A stretch of 64,000 nt of DNA from G965230615 sp965230615 (GTDB lineage: Bacteria; Pseudomonadota; Gammaproteobacteria; HTCC5015): contig OZ246012.1 in the NCBI GenBank assembly GCA_965230615.1, forward strand, positions 3,472,001 through 3,536,000, read 5' to 3'. Positions 41,330 to 50,489 of the stretch are shown here, in pieces (positions within the stretch are counted from its first letter, which is position 1; every line of letters starts with the position of its first letter). The position numbers were made by a program, and so were the translations under genes. Under the pieces are notes generated by a model. That model was not told the DNA's origin and did not search any database. It saw nothing but the letters and a program-made list of their open reading frames with translations.

Positions 41330-42439
41330 CTAAGTATTGGAAATAAAAAGCACATTAAACATCTTGGTGTTATCACCAGGCGATTGTCCAATACAGTTAA
41401 TCATCTTAGTGTCACCATCTAATACACTAATATCAGCCATGCATGCAAGATTGCCACTATTTGTACCGTCATTAATGGTGCCAGTAATCAAGCCAGAACC
41501 TAAGTCATCAGGTGTGCCGCTCAAATTAACGGTCACCGTTTCCGTAGACGTTGCGCCCGTTTCAATATTGGTAACAATCGTGCCAGTGCAAGTGCCATTG
41601 CTGCAGGCTAGACTGACAGGTGATATTTTGCTGCCATCGGAGAGGTTTTCATCAAAGAGCATTCCCGCGTAGTCACCATCGAGGTTACTTACAGCGCTGA
41701 TCGCTTTTTGTGTTAAGGCAAAAATAAAAGAGCCCTCGTCTGGGTCACTGACGCCGGTTTGCACAATAGCGCCGCCATTGCTGGTTAAAAACATAATTGC
41801 GTCAGCAATCGACATAATACCACTTTCACAGGAGCCATTGCCCAGACTGTTTTCACCCTGATCTTGAAAGCTATTCTCTAGGGCGCGAGCCGAAGGAATA
41901 ATGGCAGATTGTGAAGCGGCGGTGTAGCTAAATTCGCCGAAGAAGTCTGCGTCGGCATCATCAGCTGCACGGCTTGAGGCTTTTTTGACAATGACCCAAT
42001 TGGCAATAAAGTCTTCGCTGGGGCAATTGCCGGCCGACACCATCGGTATAATTTGATCGCTGCCACTATCGAGTGGTTTTAATAAAAAGGCATAACCCGG
42101 TACTTCTAAAGCCCAGGCCTCATCACCGGCTGTTGGTCCACCATCGCCAGTGGAAGTGGCAACCGTAAGTTTTAGAAAGCCGGATGTGAGTCTTTCATAA
42201 GTGCCATCAACGGTTAACAGAATGCTGCTGTCTGGATTTTCCCGCATTGTTATAGTGAATGTGTTATCGGCGTTGAGATTCACATCCCATTTGGAGCCTG
42301 GGCCGTTATAAGATTGCGCGCCGGTTGATGATGATAGCTCGCTATCGCTGCTACTGCTACAGGCTGTCAGTGTTAGAGTACTTATAATGGCAAAGATTAA
42401 AGTGTTCGAAGTTAACCGTAAAAATGATGAAATACGCAT
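41330..42439 (-). CDS. Lipoprotein of unknown function
   Basis: 369 residues. Lipobox LTAC (Cys27), Ser-rich linker, then beta-rich text: a lipocalin-like N-terminal strand pattern (YNGPGSKWDVNLNADNTFTITM) and a repeat-like C-terminal part with cysteines (LACSNGTCTGTIV, NLACMADIS, KMINCIGQS). GGAGG eight bases before the ATG. Convergent with the propeller lipoprotein and separated from it by a shared terminator. Family not recognised. Confidence 0.7.
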   Translation of the reverse strand: MRISSFLRLTSNTLIFAIISTLTLTACSSSSDSELSSSTGAQSYNGPGSKWDVNLNADNTFTITMRENPDSSILLTVDGTYERLTSGFLKLTVATSTGDGGPTAGDEAWALEVPGYAFLLKPLDSGSDQIIPMVSAGNCPSEDFIANWVIVKKASSRAADDADADFFGEFSYTAASQSAIIPSARALENSFQDQGENSLGNGSCESGIMSIADAIMFLTSNGGAIVQTGVSDPDEGSFIFALTQKAISAVSNLDGDYAGMLFDENLSDGSKISPVSLACSNGTCTGTIVTNIETGATSTETVTVNLSGTPDDLGSGLITGTINDGTNSGNLACMADISVLDGDTKMINCIGQSPGDNTKMFNVLFISNT

Positions 42440-42734
42440 ACATTGCCTCCTTGCAAAATTCGGCGTAAAAATAGGTTTATTAGAGGGTATCGGCAGCTAC
42501 TCTCTATTCTTTGACGTTTAATGAATTGACATTGTGAAAAATGATGAAAAACGTTTTCGGTATAGTTTAAGGGCTGCTGGTGGCACAGTAGTATACGGGC
42601 AGTGTGTTGGCAGAAAGCGATAGTAATGAATTTTACTGTTAGGGAAATTAAAATTACTTGTTAGTCTCTGTTGAGCGCTTGGTGTATCTTAGCCCGATAC
42701 AGTTATTTGAGCTTTCTGTATAAATCTAGCCTGT

Positions 42735-42781
42735 GGCGGTAATCCGGTATGTACTGTATTTGGATTGCCGCCTCTTTTTTT
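42735..42781 (+). terminator. Strong plus-strand terminator without upstream plus-strand gene
   Basis: GGCGGTAATCC / GGATTGCCGCC, an 11-base stem with one G-T pair (42735-42745 with 42762-42772), then a T-run (42774-42781). Both flanking genes are on the minus strand, so this should end an unannotated plus-strand RNA starting somewhere in 42440-42700. Confidence 0.75.
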
Positions 42782-42858
42782 ATATGCCTGATGCTATTGT
42801 CGGTATGTCTTGCGGCACATTTTTCACTATAAGGAAATTTCAGCAATAAGGTAGATCA

Positions 42859-43803
42859 TTATGTTTTATCGACTATTGGTAACCAGTCTAAATCAGGTCC
42901 AGCAGGCACTATTTGAGATGGGTTGAGTGCTTTAATAGAGTAATAACCAGCTTTAATATGGTCAATATAGGTATTGTTTGCGAATGCTTTGATTTGCAGC
43001 AAGCGCTTCAAATAGCTCGATAAATGCGGGTAGTCTTTAATCATCTTTAGGTTGGTTTTAAACAAGCCGACATAAGCAACATCAAAGCGTACCAGTGTGA
43101 CAAATAAACGGATATCACTTTCAGTGAGTAGCGTTCCTAGGGCATATTCATGTTGCGTAAAATGTAATTCCAGTTTGTTCAAACACTTAAATATATCTTC
43201 AACAGCTTCATGATATGCCTGGGCGCTGCTGGCAAACCCAGCTCTATAGACACCATTATTTAATGCATCATAGATGCTGGCATTGAACTGATCGATAGCT
43301 TGTTGCAGCTTTACTGGATATAGATCAAGGTTCGATTGATGGATAGGGCGAAAGTCGTTATTGAAAATACGCACGATATCAGCTGATTCATTATTGATAA
43401 TTGTGTTTAGCTGTCGATCCCATAAAACAGGTACTGTTGCTCTACCGGTATAGTGTGCATCGCTTTGCGTATAGAGTTCATGAATGTGTGTCACGCTTTC
43501 TTGTTGTTGGGGCGTGCTATGCAGATAGTTGCCAAACCGCCAGCCTTGATCGGTGAGAAAAGGTTCAACGATACTCAGATCGATAACATCCTCCAGTTGT
43601 AGCAGCTCACGTGCGATTAATGTTCGTGTGGCCCAAGGGCATATATAAGCAGCGTAAAGCTTGTAGCGTGTCTGTCCATTGAAGCTAAGGTGGTGTATAT
43701 CGGGACGTGTACGGAACTGACTGCTTTGACGTATAAAACGCCCTTGTTGGTCTTGTTTTTGGACAGGTTGCCATTTTTGATGCCAAATACCATTCACTAA
43801 CAT
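42859..43803 (-). CDS. yqjG: Glutathionyl-hydroquinone reductase (YqjG/ECM4-like)
   Basis: 314 residues. The thioredoxin-fold part has CPWATRT, the catalytic-cysteine motif of this GST (Xi) class, preceded by RYKLYAAYI. RATVPVLWD supplies the cis-proline. The C-terminal helical GST domain follows (ALGTLLTESDIRLFVTLVRFD). These enzymes reduce glutathionyl-hydroquinones. Second gene of a doxX-yqjG unit divergent from a LysR regulator. AGGAAA upstream of ATG. Confidence 0.93.
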   Translation of the reverse strand: MLVNGIWHQKWQPVQKQDQQGRFIRQSSQFRTRPDIHHLSFNGQTRYKLYAAYICPWATRTLIARELLQLEDVIDLSIVEPFLTDQGWRFGNYLHSTPQQQESVTHIHELYTQSDAHYTGRATVPVLWDRQLNTIINNESADIVRIFNNDFRPIHQSNLDLYPVKLQQAIDQFNASIYDALNNGVYRAGFASSAQAYHEAVEDIFKCLNKLELHFTQHEYALGTLLTESDIRLFVTLVRFDVAYVGLFKTNLKMIKDYPHLSSYLKRLLQIKAFANNTYIDHIKAGYYSIKALNPSQIVPAGPDLDWLPIVDKT

Positions 43804-43893
43804 AGTGCTTTCCTGTGTTGACGTTGTTTGTTGAATAAAAAATATGCAAAGGTGTCAGTGACGGAGCCTGTGTGACTCCGTCACCCATGATTG

Positions 43894-44322
43894 TTAAGCG
43901 GTAGCGACTGAGGTGCGGCTGCCGAAGCGATGTTGGCTTGCTGCGTAAGCACCATCGCCTAATAAGACTTGTGCAAAAGAAGCCAGCAGCAAAAATAGTG
44001 GGTATTCCCAGCCGCCACCTTGGTTGGCAAAACTCCAGCCATTGGTCGCATGCACAAAGGCAATGGCGCCAATCAGAATCGGGGACAATGCTGCTGCGAC
44101 CCAGCGACTATGCAGTCCTATGAGTAATGCAATGCCACCGGCAATCTCCAATGCCATAGTCAGAGGGCCTAAGAATCCGGGTAAGCCAAGTGAGCTAAAA
44201 AAGCCTGCAGTGCCTGCTGGGGTGAAAATAAAAAGCTTTGTCAGGCCATGGGCCAAATACATGCTGCCGAGTGCCAGGCGTAAGATAAGTGCGGCGTAGC
44301 GTGTTTTGCTTTGTGTTGTCAT
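43894..44322 (-). CDS. DoxX-family membrane protein
   Basis: 142 residues with four membrane helices and the DoxX signature (LILRLALGSMYLAHGLTKLF ... ALEIAGGIALLIGL ... FAQVLLGDGAYA). DoxX proteins are often next to GST or quinone-reactive genes. AGGAGA seven bases before ATG; first gene of the unit with yqjG 90 bases downstream. Confidence 0.92.
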   Translation of the reverse strand: MTTQSKTRYAALILRLALGSMYLAHGLTKLFIFTPAGTAGFFSSLGLPGFLGPLTMALEIAGGIALLIGLHSRWVAAALSPILIGAIAFVHATNGWSFANQGGGWEYPLFLLLASFAQVLLGDGAYAASQHRFGSRTSVATA

Positions 44323-44387
44323 CGTATTCTCCTGTGTTTGTAAGGTGTTTGGGTTTCAGTAGTGATAAGTATTGATATTTTTGTTAA

Positions 44388-44425
44388 ATTTGACAATAAT
44401 CAATTTATTTGATTGATAGTCAAAT
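44388..44425. promoter_or_regulatory. LysR-type operator between doxX and lysR genes
   Basis: Two nested inverted repeats: outer ATTTGAC/GTCAAAT (44388-44394 with 44419-44425) and inner AATCAA/TTGATT (44398-44403 with 44409-44414). They lie in the 135-base divergent intergenic region, where LysR-family regulators normally bind and control both directions. Confidence 0.6.
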
Positions 44426-44457
44426 AAAATTATACAAATGATGATTCAAAGGATTCG

Positions 44458-45357
44458 ATGGATAAACTCAATCTGATGCGAGCTTTTGTCGCTGTGGTAG
44501 AAGAAGGTAGCTATACCGCTGCAGCCAAACGCATAGGTAAAACCAAAGCACTGGTAAGCGTGCATGTGGCGCAGCTCGAAACGGCATTATCTGTGCGCTT
44601 AATCCAACGCACCACGCGCAGTCTGCATATTACTGACACCGGCCGGGTGTATTATGAAGAGGCGCGCCGCATTTTGGATGATGTTCTGAGTCTGGAGAGC
44701 AAGCTTAAGGCTGAGCATCACAGTCTGGTAGGGCGGCTGCGAATGACGGCACCGGCGACTTTTGGGACTTTAATTCTGCCGCAGTTTATTGCTGTGCTGC
44801 GGCAACAACACCCACAGCTGCAAGTTGATATTACCCTGACTGATCGATATGTTGACTTAATTGATGAGGGTTTTGATGCCGGTATTCGCATTGGGCATTT
44901 GGCTGACTCAAGCCTAATAGCCAGAAAAGTTGGGCAATCGAGTTTGGTGCTCTGCGCATCGCCGAGTTTTATTGCCACGCAGGGTGCTGTAAAAAAACCT
45001 GAAGATATTACATCATTGCCTTGTATTGTAGATAGCAATTATAAAGGCAAGCAAGTGTGGTGGTTTAAACAAGGTCAGCATGAATACAAGGTGGAGGCGA
45101 ATACCGCTGTCACTGTGAATAGTGCGCAAGCGGCTGCTCATATGGCAAGTTTAGGTGCAGGTTTGTTGTTAACCCCTGAGTTTGCGGCGCATGAATATAT
45201 ACGTAATGGAACCTTGCAGATACTGCTATCCGATTATGCACTTGATACATTGCCAGTTAATGTGGTTTACCCTAGTCGTCAGCACCTTTCATCAAAAGTA
45301 ACATTATTAATAGCCGCTATGACAGATTTTTTGGCGCAACATAAGCGCTCGAATTAA
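44458..45357 (+). CDS. LysR-family transcriptional regulator
   Basis: 299 residues. N-terminal winged helix (MRAFVAVVEEGSYTAAAKRIGKTKALVSVHVAQLE) and C-terminal periplasmic-binding-like effector domain (FIAVLRQQHPQLQVDITLTD, FDAGIRIGHLADSSLIARKVG). AAGGA precedes the ATG. Divergent from doxX-yqjG, which it most likely controls, by family habit responding to a quinone-like or electrophilic signal. Confidence 0.93.
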   Translation: MDKLNLMRAFVAVVEEGSYTAAAKRIGKTKALVSVHVAQLETALSVRLIQRTTRSLHITDTGRVYYEEARRILDDVLSLESKLKAEHHSLVGRLRMTAPATFGTLILPQFIAVLRQQHPQLQVDITLTDRYVDLIDEGFDAGIRIGHLADSSLIARKVGQSSLVLCASPSFIATQGAVKKPEDITSLPCIVDSNYKGKQVWWFKQGQHEYKVEANTAVTVNSAQAAAHMASLGAGLLLTPEFAAHEYIRNGTLQILLSDYALDTLPVNVVYPSRQHLSSKVTLLIAAMTDFLAQHKRSN

Positions 45358-45423
45358 CCGTTGAATAACAATGGCGTGGCATAATACAGTTTATTATCTG
45401 CGCTAAAATAATAAGGGCTTGCT

Positions 45424-46335
45424 ATGCGACGTTTTGGTTTTATCATAATAATGAGTTTAATGTTGGCAGCATGCGTCAACACTTTGCCGATAGGCAAGTT
45501 GCAGCAACGATTACCTAATTGGCAAATACAATCATCTATAGCTGCTTTAGTGATTGGCGATATGGGGGATGGCAGTGATCGTCAACAGCAAGTAGCAGCA
45601 GCCATGCTGCAGCAATGCCAGCAACAGGCCTGTGATTTTGTCTTAACCGTAGGGGATAATATATACCCTGATGGCTTAGCGTCATTGGATAACCCCTTAA
45701 TTCAATCAAATTTCGAGCAACCTTATCAGGCATTTGATATTCCTTTTTTTATCACATTGGGCAACCATGACTGGCGAGGTTTATTTGCTGGAATTCAGGC
45801 ATCTATTGACTATAGTCTGGTAAGTGACAAGTGGACGTTGCCTGCCAATCATTATGCTGTGCCTAATTTGCCAGATTGGTTGAGTGTTTATGTGCTCGAT
45901 ACGGTGATGATTGAAAGCGTGGTGAAAAAAAAGCAGGTTATTAAAGCAGCGAAAGATTTTCTATGTGGTAAGTCAGGTTGGCGTGTATTGTTGGGGCATC
46001 ACCCTTTAAGAAGTAATGAGGATCGTGGTAGTGGTGTTAATCGTATTATACAACGCTCAGTTGAATCGCTTATTGATGAATGTGATGTGCATATTTATTT
46101 TTCCGGGCATTCGCATCATCAAGAACATATTGATATGACATTCTATCAGCATGTTATTCAGGGAGCGGGTGGGACAACGCCGCGCCGCATTAAACGAGTT
46201 GGTGGTCAACAAAAATTTGTCGCGGCTGAGAATGGCTTTTCATATTTGGCGATTGATCAGCAGCATTTTTTAGTGCAATTTTATAATGCCAATGGTCAGT
46301 TGCTACATGAGTTTCGTTTAGTCGCTGATGATTAA
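45424..46335 (+). CDS. Metallophosphoesterase lipoprotein (type 5 purple acid phosphatase-like)
   Basis: 303 residues, lipobox LAAC (Cys17). All metal motifs of calcineurin-like enzymes are present: GDMGDG, GDNIYPDG, GNHDW, GHHPL and SGHSHHQEH. The GDNIYPDG form with an upstream GDMG matches small purple acid phosphatases. Surface or periplasmic phosphatase, possibly for phosphate scavenging. Confidence 0.88.
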   Translation: MRRFGFIIIMSLMLAACVNTLPIGKLQQRLPNWQIQSSIAALVIGDMGDGSDRQQQVAAAMLQQCQQQACDFVLTVGDNIYPDGLASLDNPLIQSNFEQPYQAFDIPFFITLGNHDWRGLFAGIQASIDYSLVSDKWTLPANHYAVPNLPDWLSVYVLDTVMIESVVKKKQVIKAAKDFLCGKSGWRVLLGHHPLRSNEDRGSGVNRIIQRSVESLIDECDVHIYFSGHSHHQEHIDMTFYQHVIQGAGGTTPRRIKRVGGQQKFVAAENGFSYLAIDQQHFLVQFYNANGQLLHEFRLVADD

Positions 46336-46370
46336 AATTAACGATTGTTGATATGCGCCTTTTGCAGGAA

Positions 46371-47495
46371 TTAGTCAGGAGGCTGGCAGTCGACGGTGGT
46401 GCCTAATTGCTGTTTAAACTTCTCTATTCGTTTGTCAGTGTCAGGATGAGTTGATAAAAATTCCAGAAAGTGTGAGGCGTTATCATCGTTTTCTTGCTTT
46501 GCTGTTGTTTGTTTATCCTCAGTTTCTGTTGTGGCTTGCTCGACTGTGATTTTTTTTGGGCGATGCGCTTGTTCCAGACGTTGCATAATACAGATGAAAT
46601 GTTGCAAGCCAATAGCATTGTTTTGCATATATTGCATGGCATAATCATCCGCTTCATCTTCAAACTCTCGCGAGTATTGTAGTGAGATTAATACTGCGGG
46701 TAGAGTAGTAATAAACGTTGATGCGCCGCTGACATCACCGGTAATCCACAGAATCAGGAAGCTCAGTAGAGAGCCTTGAATGGCTTGGCGTAAACCATGT
46801 TTATATTCAACATGACCAACTTCATGTGCGAGAATGGAATAAATTTCATTATCGTTCTGAGCCAAGGCAACCAATTGGTCAGTAATAAGGATTGTGCCAG
46901 ATGGTAAAGCAAATGCATTGGCGCCAATTTCTTCGCTACTGCGAAACAGTAGTTGGTAGTTTGCAGGTAGCGTGGCTTGGCTATAAATTTTTTCAAATGC
47001 AGCTTGTAACTCAGACTGCCGCATGTCATTTAGCTGGCTAGGCTGAAAATATTGCGCATCCATTATTTCAAGTGTTTTGGCGTTTAGAAACTCACTGGTT
47101 TTCGATGGCAGATTATAAGCAAGAAATTTTGCAGTAGCAGGAATACCATGTTGAGCAAAAGCCCACATAGATAATAAAACAATAACAACTGCAGGCACGA
47201 TATATTTTAGCTTGGATTCTAGCTGATGGATAAAATGATGATGCTCGATTTGGGCTGCTTTCAAAGCTGTATCAACAGCATCATTGTCGCTGGTTTCAAA
47301 CTTAGCACCATTGTCGAATACAAAAATACGTGGTGTATTGCCCAATCGTGATGATATATTTATTTTGTGCAGTGGAATATAATTGCGTATATCCCCTGCA
47401 GATAAGTACAATGTGGTTTTTCCCTCAATGCTAATGCTCGCTGGCACCCCGCGCGATGAGGTGCCATCGAAATACAGGCCCTGTATGTTTGACAA
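46371..47495 (-). CDS. M48-family membrane metallopeptidase
   Basis: 374 residues. N-terminal ~80 residues form a soluble domain opening with IQGLYFDGTSS, then one membrane helix, then the M48 catalytic core HEVGHVEYKHG and EFEADYAM-like EDEADDYAMQY. It starts at a TTG (47495) two bases after the stop of the upstream yjgN-like gene, with AGGA inside the end of that gene, so it is translationally coupled. Likely a membrane-linked protease facing the periplasm. Confidence 0.9.
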   Translation of the reverse strand: MSNIQGLYFDGTSSRGVPASISIEGKTTLYLSAGDIRNYIPLHKINISSRLGNTPRIFVFDNGAKFETSDNDAVDTALKAAQIEHHHFIHQLESKLKYIVPAVVIVLLSMWAFAQHGIPATAKFLAYNLPSKTSEFLNAKTLEIMDAQYFQPSQLNDMRQSELQAAFEKIYSQATLPANYQLLFRSSEEIGANAFALPSGTILITDQLVALAQNDNEIYSILAHEVGHVEYKHGLRQAIQGSLLSFLILWITGDVSGASTFITTLPAVLISLQYSREFEDEADDYAMQYMQNNAIGLQHFICIMQRLEQAHRPKKITVEQATTETEDKQTTAKQENDDNASHFLEFLSTHPDTDKRIEKFKQQLGTTVDCQPPD

Positions 47496-47497
47496 TG

Positions 47498-48664
47498 TTA
47501 CAGTCCTACATCTAAGTCAAAGACTTCACCCATTTCTTCGCCAAGTGCATTAGTGCTGGCTTCTTCATGTGCGATAAAGCTTTCTAGGTCTTGTTGGGCG
47601 TTGAGCTGTAAACGGCTGGCCCGATATTTGGCCAAACGTACTTTCGCCCAAGGGATGTATAGCCCCAGTGTTAAAGCAATAAATAGTGTGTTGGTAACAT
47701 AAATTAACAACATATCAAAGAGTTCTTGCTTGCATGTGAAACTAAAATTATTGCCTTCGCCCAAAGTAGTTGTATTGTACTGTATGTTTGCTTGCCTAAC
47801 TTGAATGTAAACTAAAGGTAAGGCGTAGGCCAGCATAGTCAGTATGGCAACTATAAATGGCATCCAGGCTACTGAGGTGAGTTGATTTGTGATGTCTTCC
47901 TGGCTGTCGAAATTGGGTAAGTCGCCTAGCAAGCCCAGTGCGGCGATAATGCCAATTAACGCTATGAGTACAAAAAAGCCAGCCAAGCCGACAATGATGG
48001 CTTTGATATAGATGATAAAATAATCTTCCAGTTCAATATTGAATTGAAACTTGGCTTTGCCGTAATTGGAATTGCTGATAATAAATTTGGCAATGTGATA
48101 TCGAAAAAAAGGTGTGGCACAAAAAACGATAATAAACATTAGTATGCCAGCAATAATTGCAAAAACGTTGCCCAGTGATATTAGCCAGACAAGTAAAGAG
48201 AATATTATGAATAGCACAATAGGGATGCCAAATAAAACAATATAAGCATGCTGGAAATTCTTATCAAATTTAAAGCGTAAATTTCGGTATGCACTGTTGA
48301 TAGCGCGGAAAGCGAGTGCCTTGGTAATAATGATAGGGGCTAATAATATAATGATTATCAAAATCGGCACGGCCGCAAGTGGGAAAAAGCTTGATGCGAG
48401 TGAATAAACGGCAAATATGGCAAATGCAATTAAGCGGCCTTTGAGTATGGTAATTGGGCTGGCAAGATACTCGAATGCTGCGCCAGCCAGCTGGGTGTTG
48501 CCATAAAAGTATCGATTGGTACGTACTTTGGCCCAGGCAGAATAAATGCCTAATGTAATAATGGTTAGGCCAATATTGACGATCCAGATTTTAAAGTATT
48601 CAAAGCCATTGCCAGTAAACTCAAACTGATATGTTTTAGGATTAGACGTTTGCTCAGGTAACAT
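47498..48664 (-). CDS. YjgN-family (DUF898) membrane protein
   Basis: 388 residues with six or more membrane helices. The repeated block with FTLGIYSAWAKVRTNRYFYGNT near the start and LTLGLYIPWAKVRLAKYRAS near the end is the DUF898/YjgN signature. Function in the family is unknown. Directly upstream of and coupled to the M48 peptidase, a recurring pairing that suggests a joint envelope role. Confidence 0.92.
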   Translation of the reverse strand: MLPEQTSNPKTYQFEFTGNGFEYFKIWIVNIGLTIITLGIYSAWAKVRTNRYFYGNTQLAGAAFEYLASPITILKGRLIAFAIFAVYSLASSFFPLAAVPILIIIILLAPIIITKALAFRAINSAYRNLRFKFDKNFQHAYIVLFGIPIVLFIIFSLLVWLISLGNVFAIIAGILMFIIVFCATPFFRYHIAKFIISNSNYGKAKFQFNIELEDYFIIYIKAIIVGLAGFFVLIALIGIIAALGLLGDLPNFDSQEDITNQLTSVAWMPFIVAILTMLAYALPLVYIQVRQANIQYNTTTLGEGNNFSFTCKQELFDMLLIYVTNTLFIALTLGLYIPWAKVRLAKYRASRLQLNAQQDLESFIAHEEASTNALGEEMGEVFDLDVGL

Positions 48665-49192
48665 GCTTAGCCCTTTTTGTTATTATTTATCAAGTATTAA
48701 TCCTAGCTCTTGAGCCTCTCTATCGCAAGCACGATAAGGGCTAATTATGGGCGTAAAGTTTATATATAAGGTATATTTACGATATGTGGGGGCTTAAATA
48801 AGCCGATAAAGGCGTACAATATTTCATGAGGAGGGGCTATTAGCTTGCGCCAACGGGAAGGCTGTTGTGGTAAGTTATGGTTGCTCGCCCCAAGGGATAA
48901 GGCTGCATTTGGCTAAAATATCAGCATTATTCTGACTTTTCTGTCGGGCTCGCTAACCTTGGGCATATGGCGTATCCAGAAGGTGGTATTGCTGTGAGCA
49001 CCTTTGAGGCAAGGGGTTGGGATTGGCCAGTAGTAAGAGGATCATTGCTTGCGTGCATTTGATGCAAGTTAGCGTATATGTTCTATTAAAAATTTGTAAA
49101 CCTCTTCGAGGTAACACATTGCTTACATTAAAATAAGCGCTGTATTGTCTTAATATGGATGTTGATATCTTCATAAACTCAGGAATATACGA
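48665..49192. other. Intergenic region, no gene seen
   Basis: About 530 bases between divergent genes. No repeat or clear operator noticed; likely promoters for both sides. Confidence 0.4.
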
Positions 49193-49597
49193 TTGGAACC
49201 ACAAGAAACTTTATTTGAGATTCCCACTGTCAGTAATGACGGTAAGGGAGCATCCGTGTTTGCACAACGTAGCATTGAGCTGCATGGTGATGAGCAGCGT
49301 ATGCTGTCTGAGCAAATTCAAGCGGTGAACTTTCGCTTGCGCAAAAGCAATCATCATTATTCGGCTGATTGGCATATTGCAGGTGATCCAACGTTGTTAA
49401 TCATGCTGCAGGGTACGGTGCGTATTTCATTGAGAAATATGCGATACCAGGATTTTTCTGCAGGGCAGTTATTTGTTGCAGAAGACTATTTGTTGCCTGA
49501 GGTGGTTTTTGATAACAGCTTGCATGGCCATCGTGCTGAAGTGATAGGAACAGAGCCTATCTCGGTTTTACATTTAAAATTAGAGCGACGTGGTTAA
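49193..49597 (+). CDS. Cupin-like small protein
   Basis: 134 residues from a TTG start preceded by AGGA eight bases upstream; no in-frame ATG exists before residue 37. Pattern HHYSADWHIAGDPTLLIMLQGTVRISLRNMRYQDFSAGQLFVAEDYLL has the spacing of a cupin barrel, with the G..GDG-type turn replaced by LQGTVRISL and FSAGQLFVAED. The metal histidines are not obvious. Probable small-molecule-binding or dioxygenase-like fold; function unknown. Confidence 0.65.
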   Translation: MEPQETLFEIPTVSNDGKGASVFAQRSIELHGDEQRMLSEQIQAVNFRLRKSNHHYSADWHIAGDPTLLIMLQGTVRISLRNMRYQDFSAGQLFVAEDYLLPEVVFDNSLHGHRAEVIGTEPISVLHLKLERRG

Positions 49598-49736
49598 GTT
49601 CATAAACACTGTCAGTTTTCGTCTTGTGCGAGTACCCGCAAACTAACAGGTGTATAGCATGAGTAAACCAGATAGTGATATGCATGAAGATGGTTGAGTG
49701 CATGGTAGGCTCAATATCAATTCAAAATAAGTATGA

Positions 49737-49952
49737 TCGGCGGGTAAGATTCCAGGTTCTATAGAGCTTCAGGCAATAGTTGCTTAAGAAATCGGTAGCT
49801 TGTCATATGAATTAGCCGATGAGCCACCAGTAATTAAGCAAGACCCTGCAAATCAAGCAGTCAGTATTGCGGTTGATGGAGCAGCTTCTGTCGCCAACAA
49901 TGTTTCCGGCGAGGTGAATCTGCAGTGGCACTACAAAACGGATGCTGTTTAA
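49737..49952 (+). pseudogene. Gene remnant
   Basis: A 72-codon frame reads smoothly (GKIPGSIELQAIVA, one TAA, then EIGSLSYELADEPPVIKQDP and GEVNLQWHYKTDAV) and ends at a TAA. It lacks a start codon with ribosome binding site and has an internal stop, so it is probably decayed. Family not recognised. The rest of 49598-50489 shows nothing further. Confidence 0.35.
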
Positions 49953-50489
49953 GCGTAAAGCGAGTAAAGGGTTACGGTGATATCAGGCATATTAAGCTAT
50001 TGACTATCATGATTTATGCTGAGCTTTTTACTTGGCGGCAGACCTTTCGCATTTCATTAAGTAAGTTAATTGGCAAGCTTGCTTGTTATGGGTGCATCTT
50101 AAAAAAGTAAACTCTACCAAAACGCTGTCTATGCCCATGTTATTCTCAGATGCCCATTGAGCCTGATCGCTCTACGTGTCAATTTTTATCCGTATTATCG
50201 TGATCCAGCCTGTTCTCACATAGTTTCGGTGACGAGGGCTTTTATGCGAGATGAGGTAAGTATTAATACTTGTTTTTAAGTGCTTTTGATAATATTGATG
50301 ATCATTTTGGGCATTAAATCGCTTGGTCGTGGTGTGGATGGTTGTTTTATGGGCCTAAAGAGTAGGCAAGGCAATAGAAAAGCAATAACAGTTTTCAGTC
50401 AGACCTTTTATTCTTTTAGGCAAACTGTTAAATTCTATGCAGGTTTTATCAAGTAGAAGCTTTTAATAGCCGTTGCAGAGGTATGTTGG

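Noticed and set aside
41337..41672. Plus-strand open frame opposite the lipoprotein at 41330
   Set aside because: Antisense shadow of a gene with lipobox and strong ribosome binding site.
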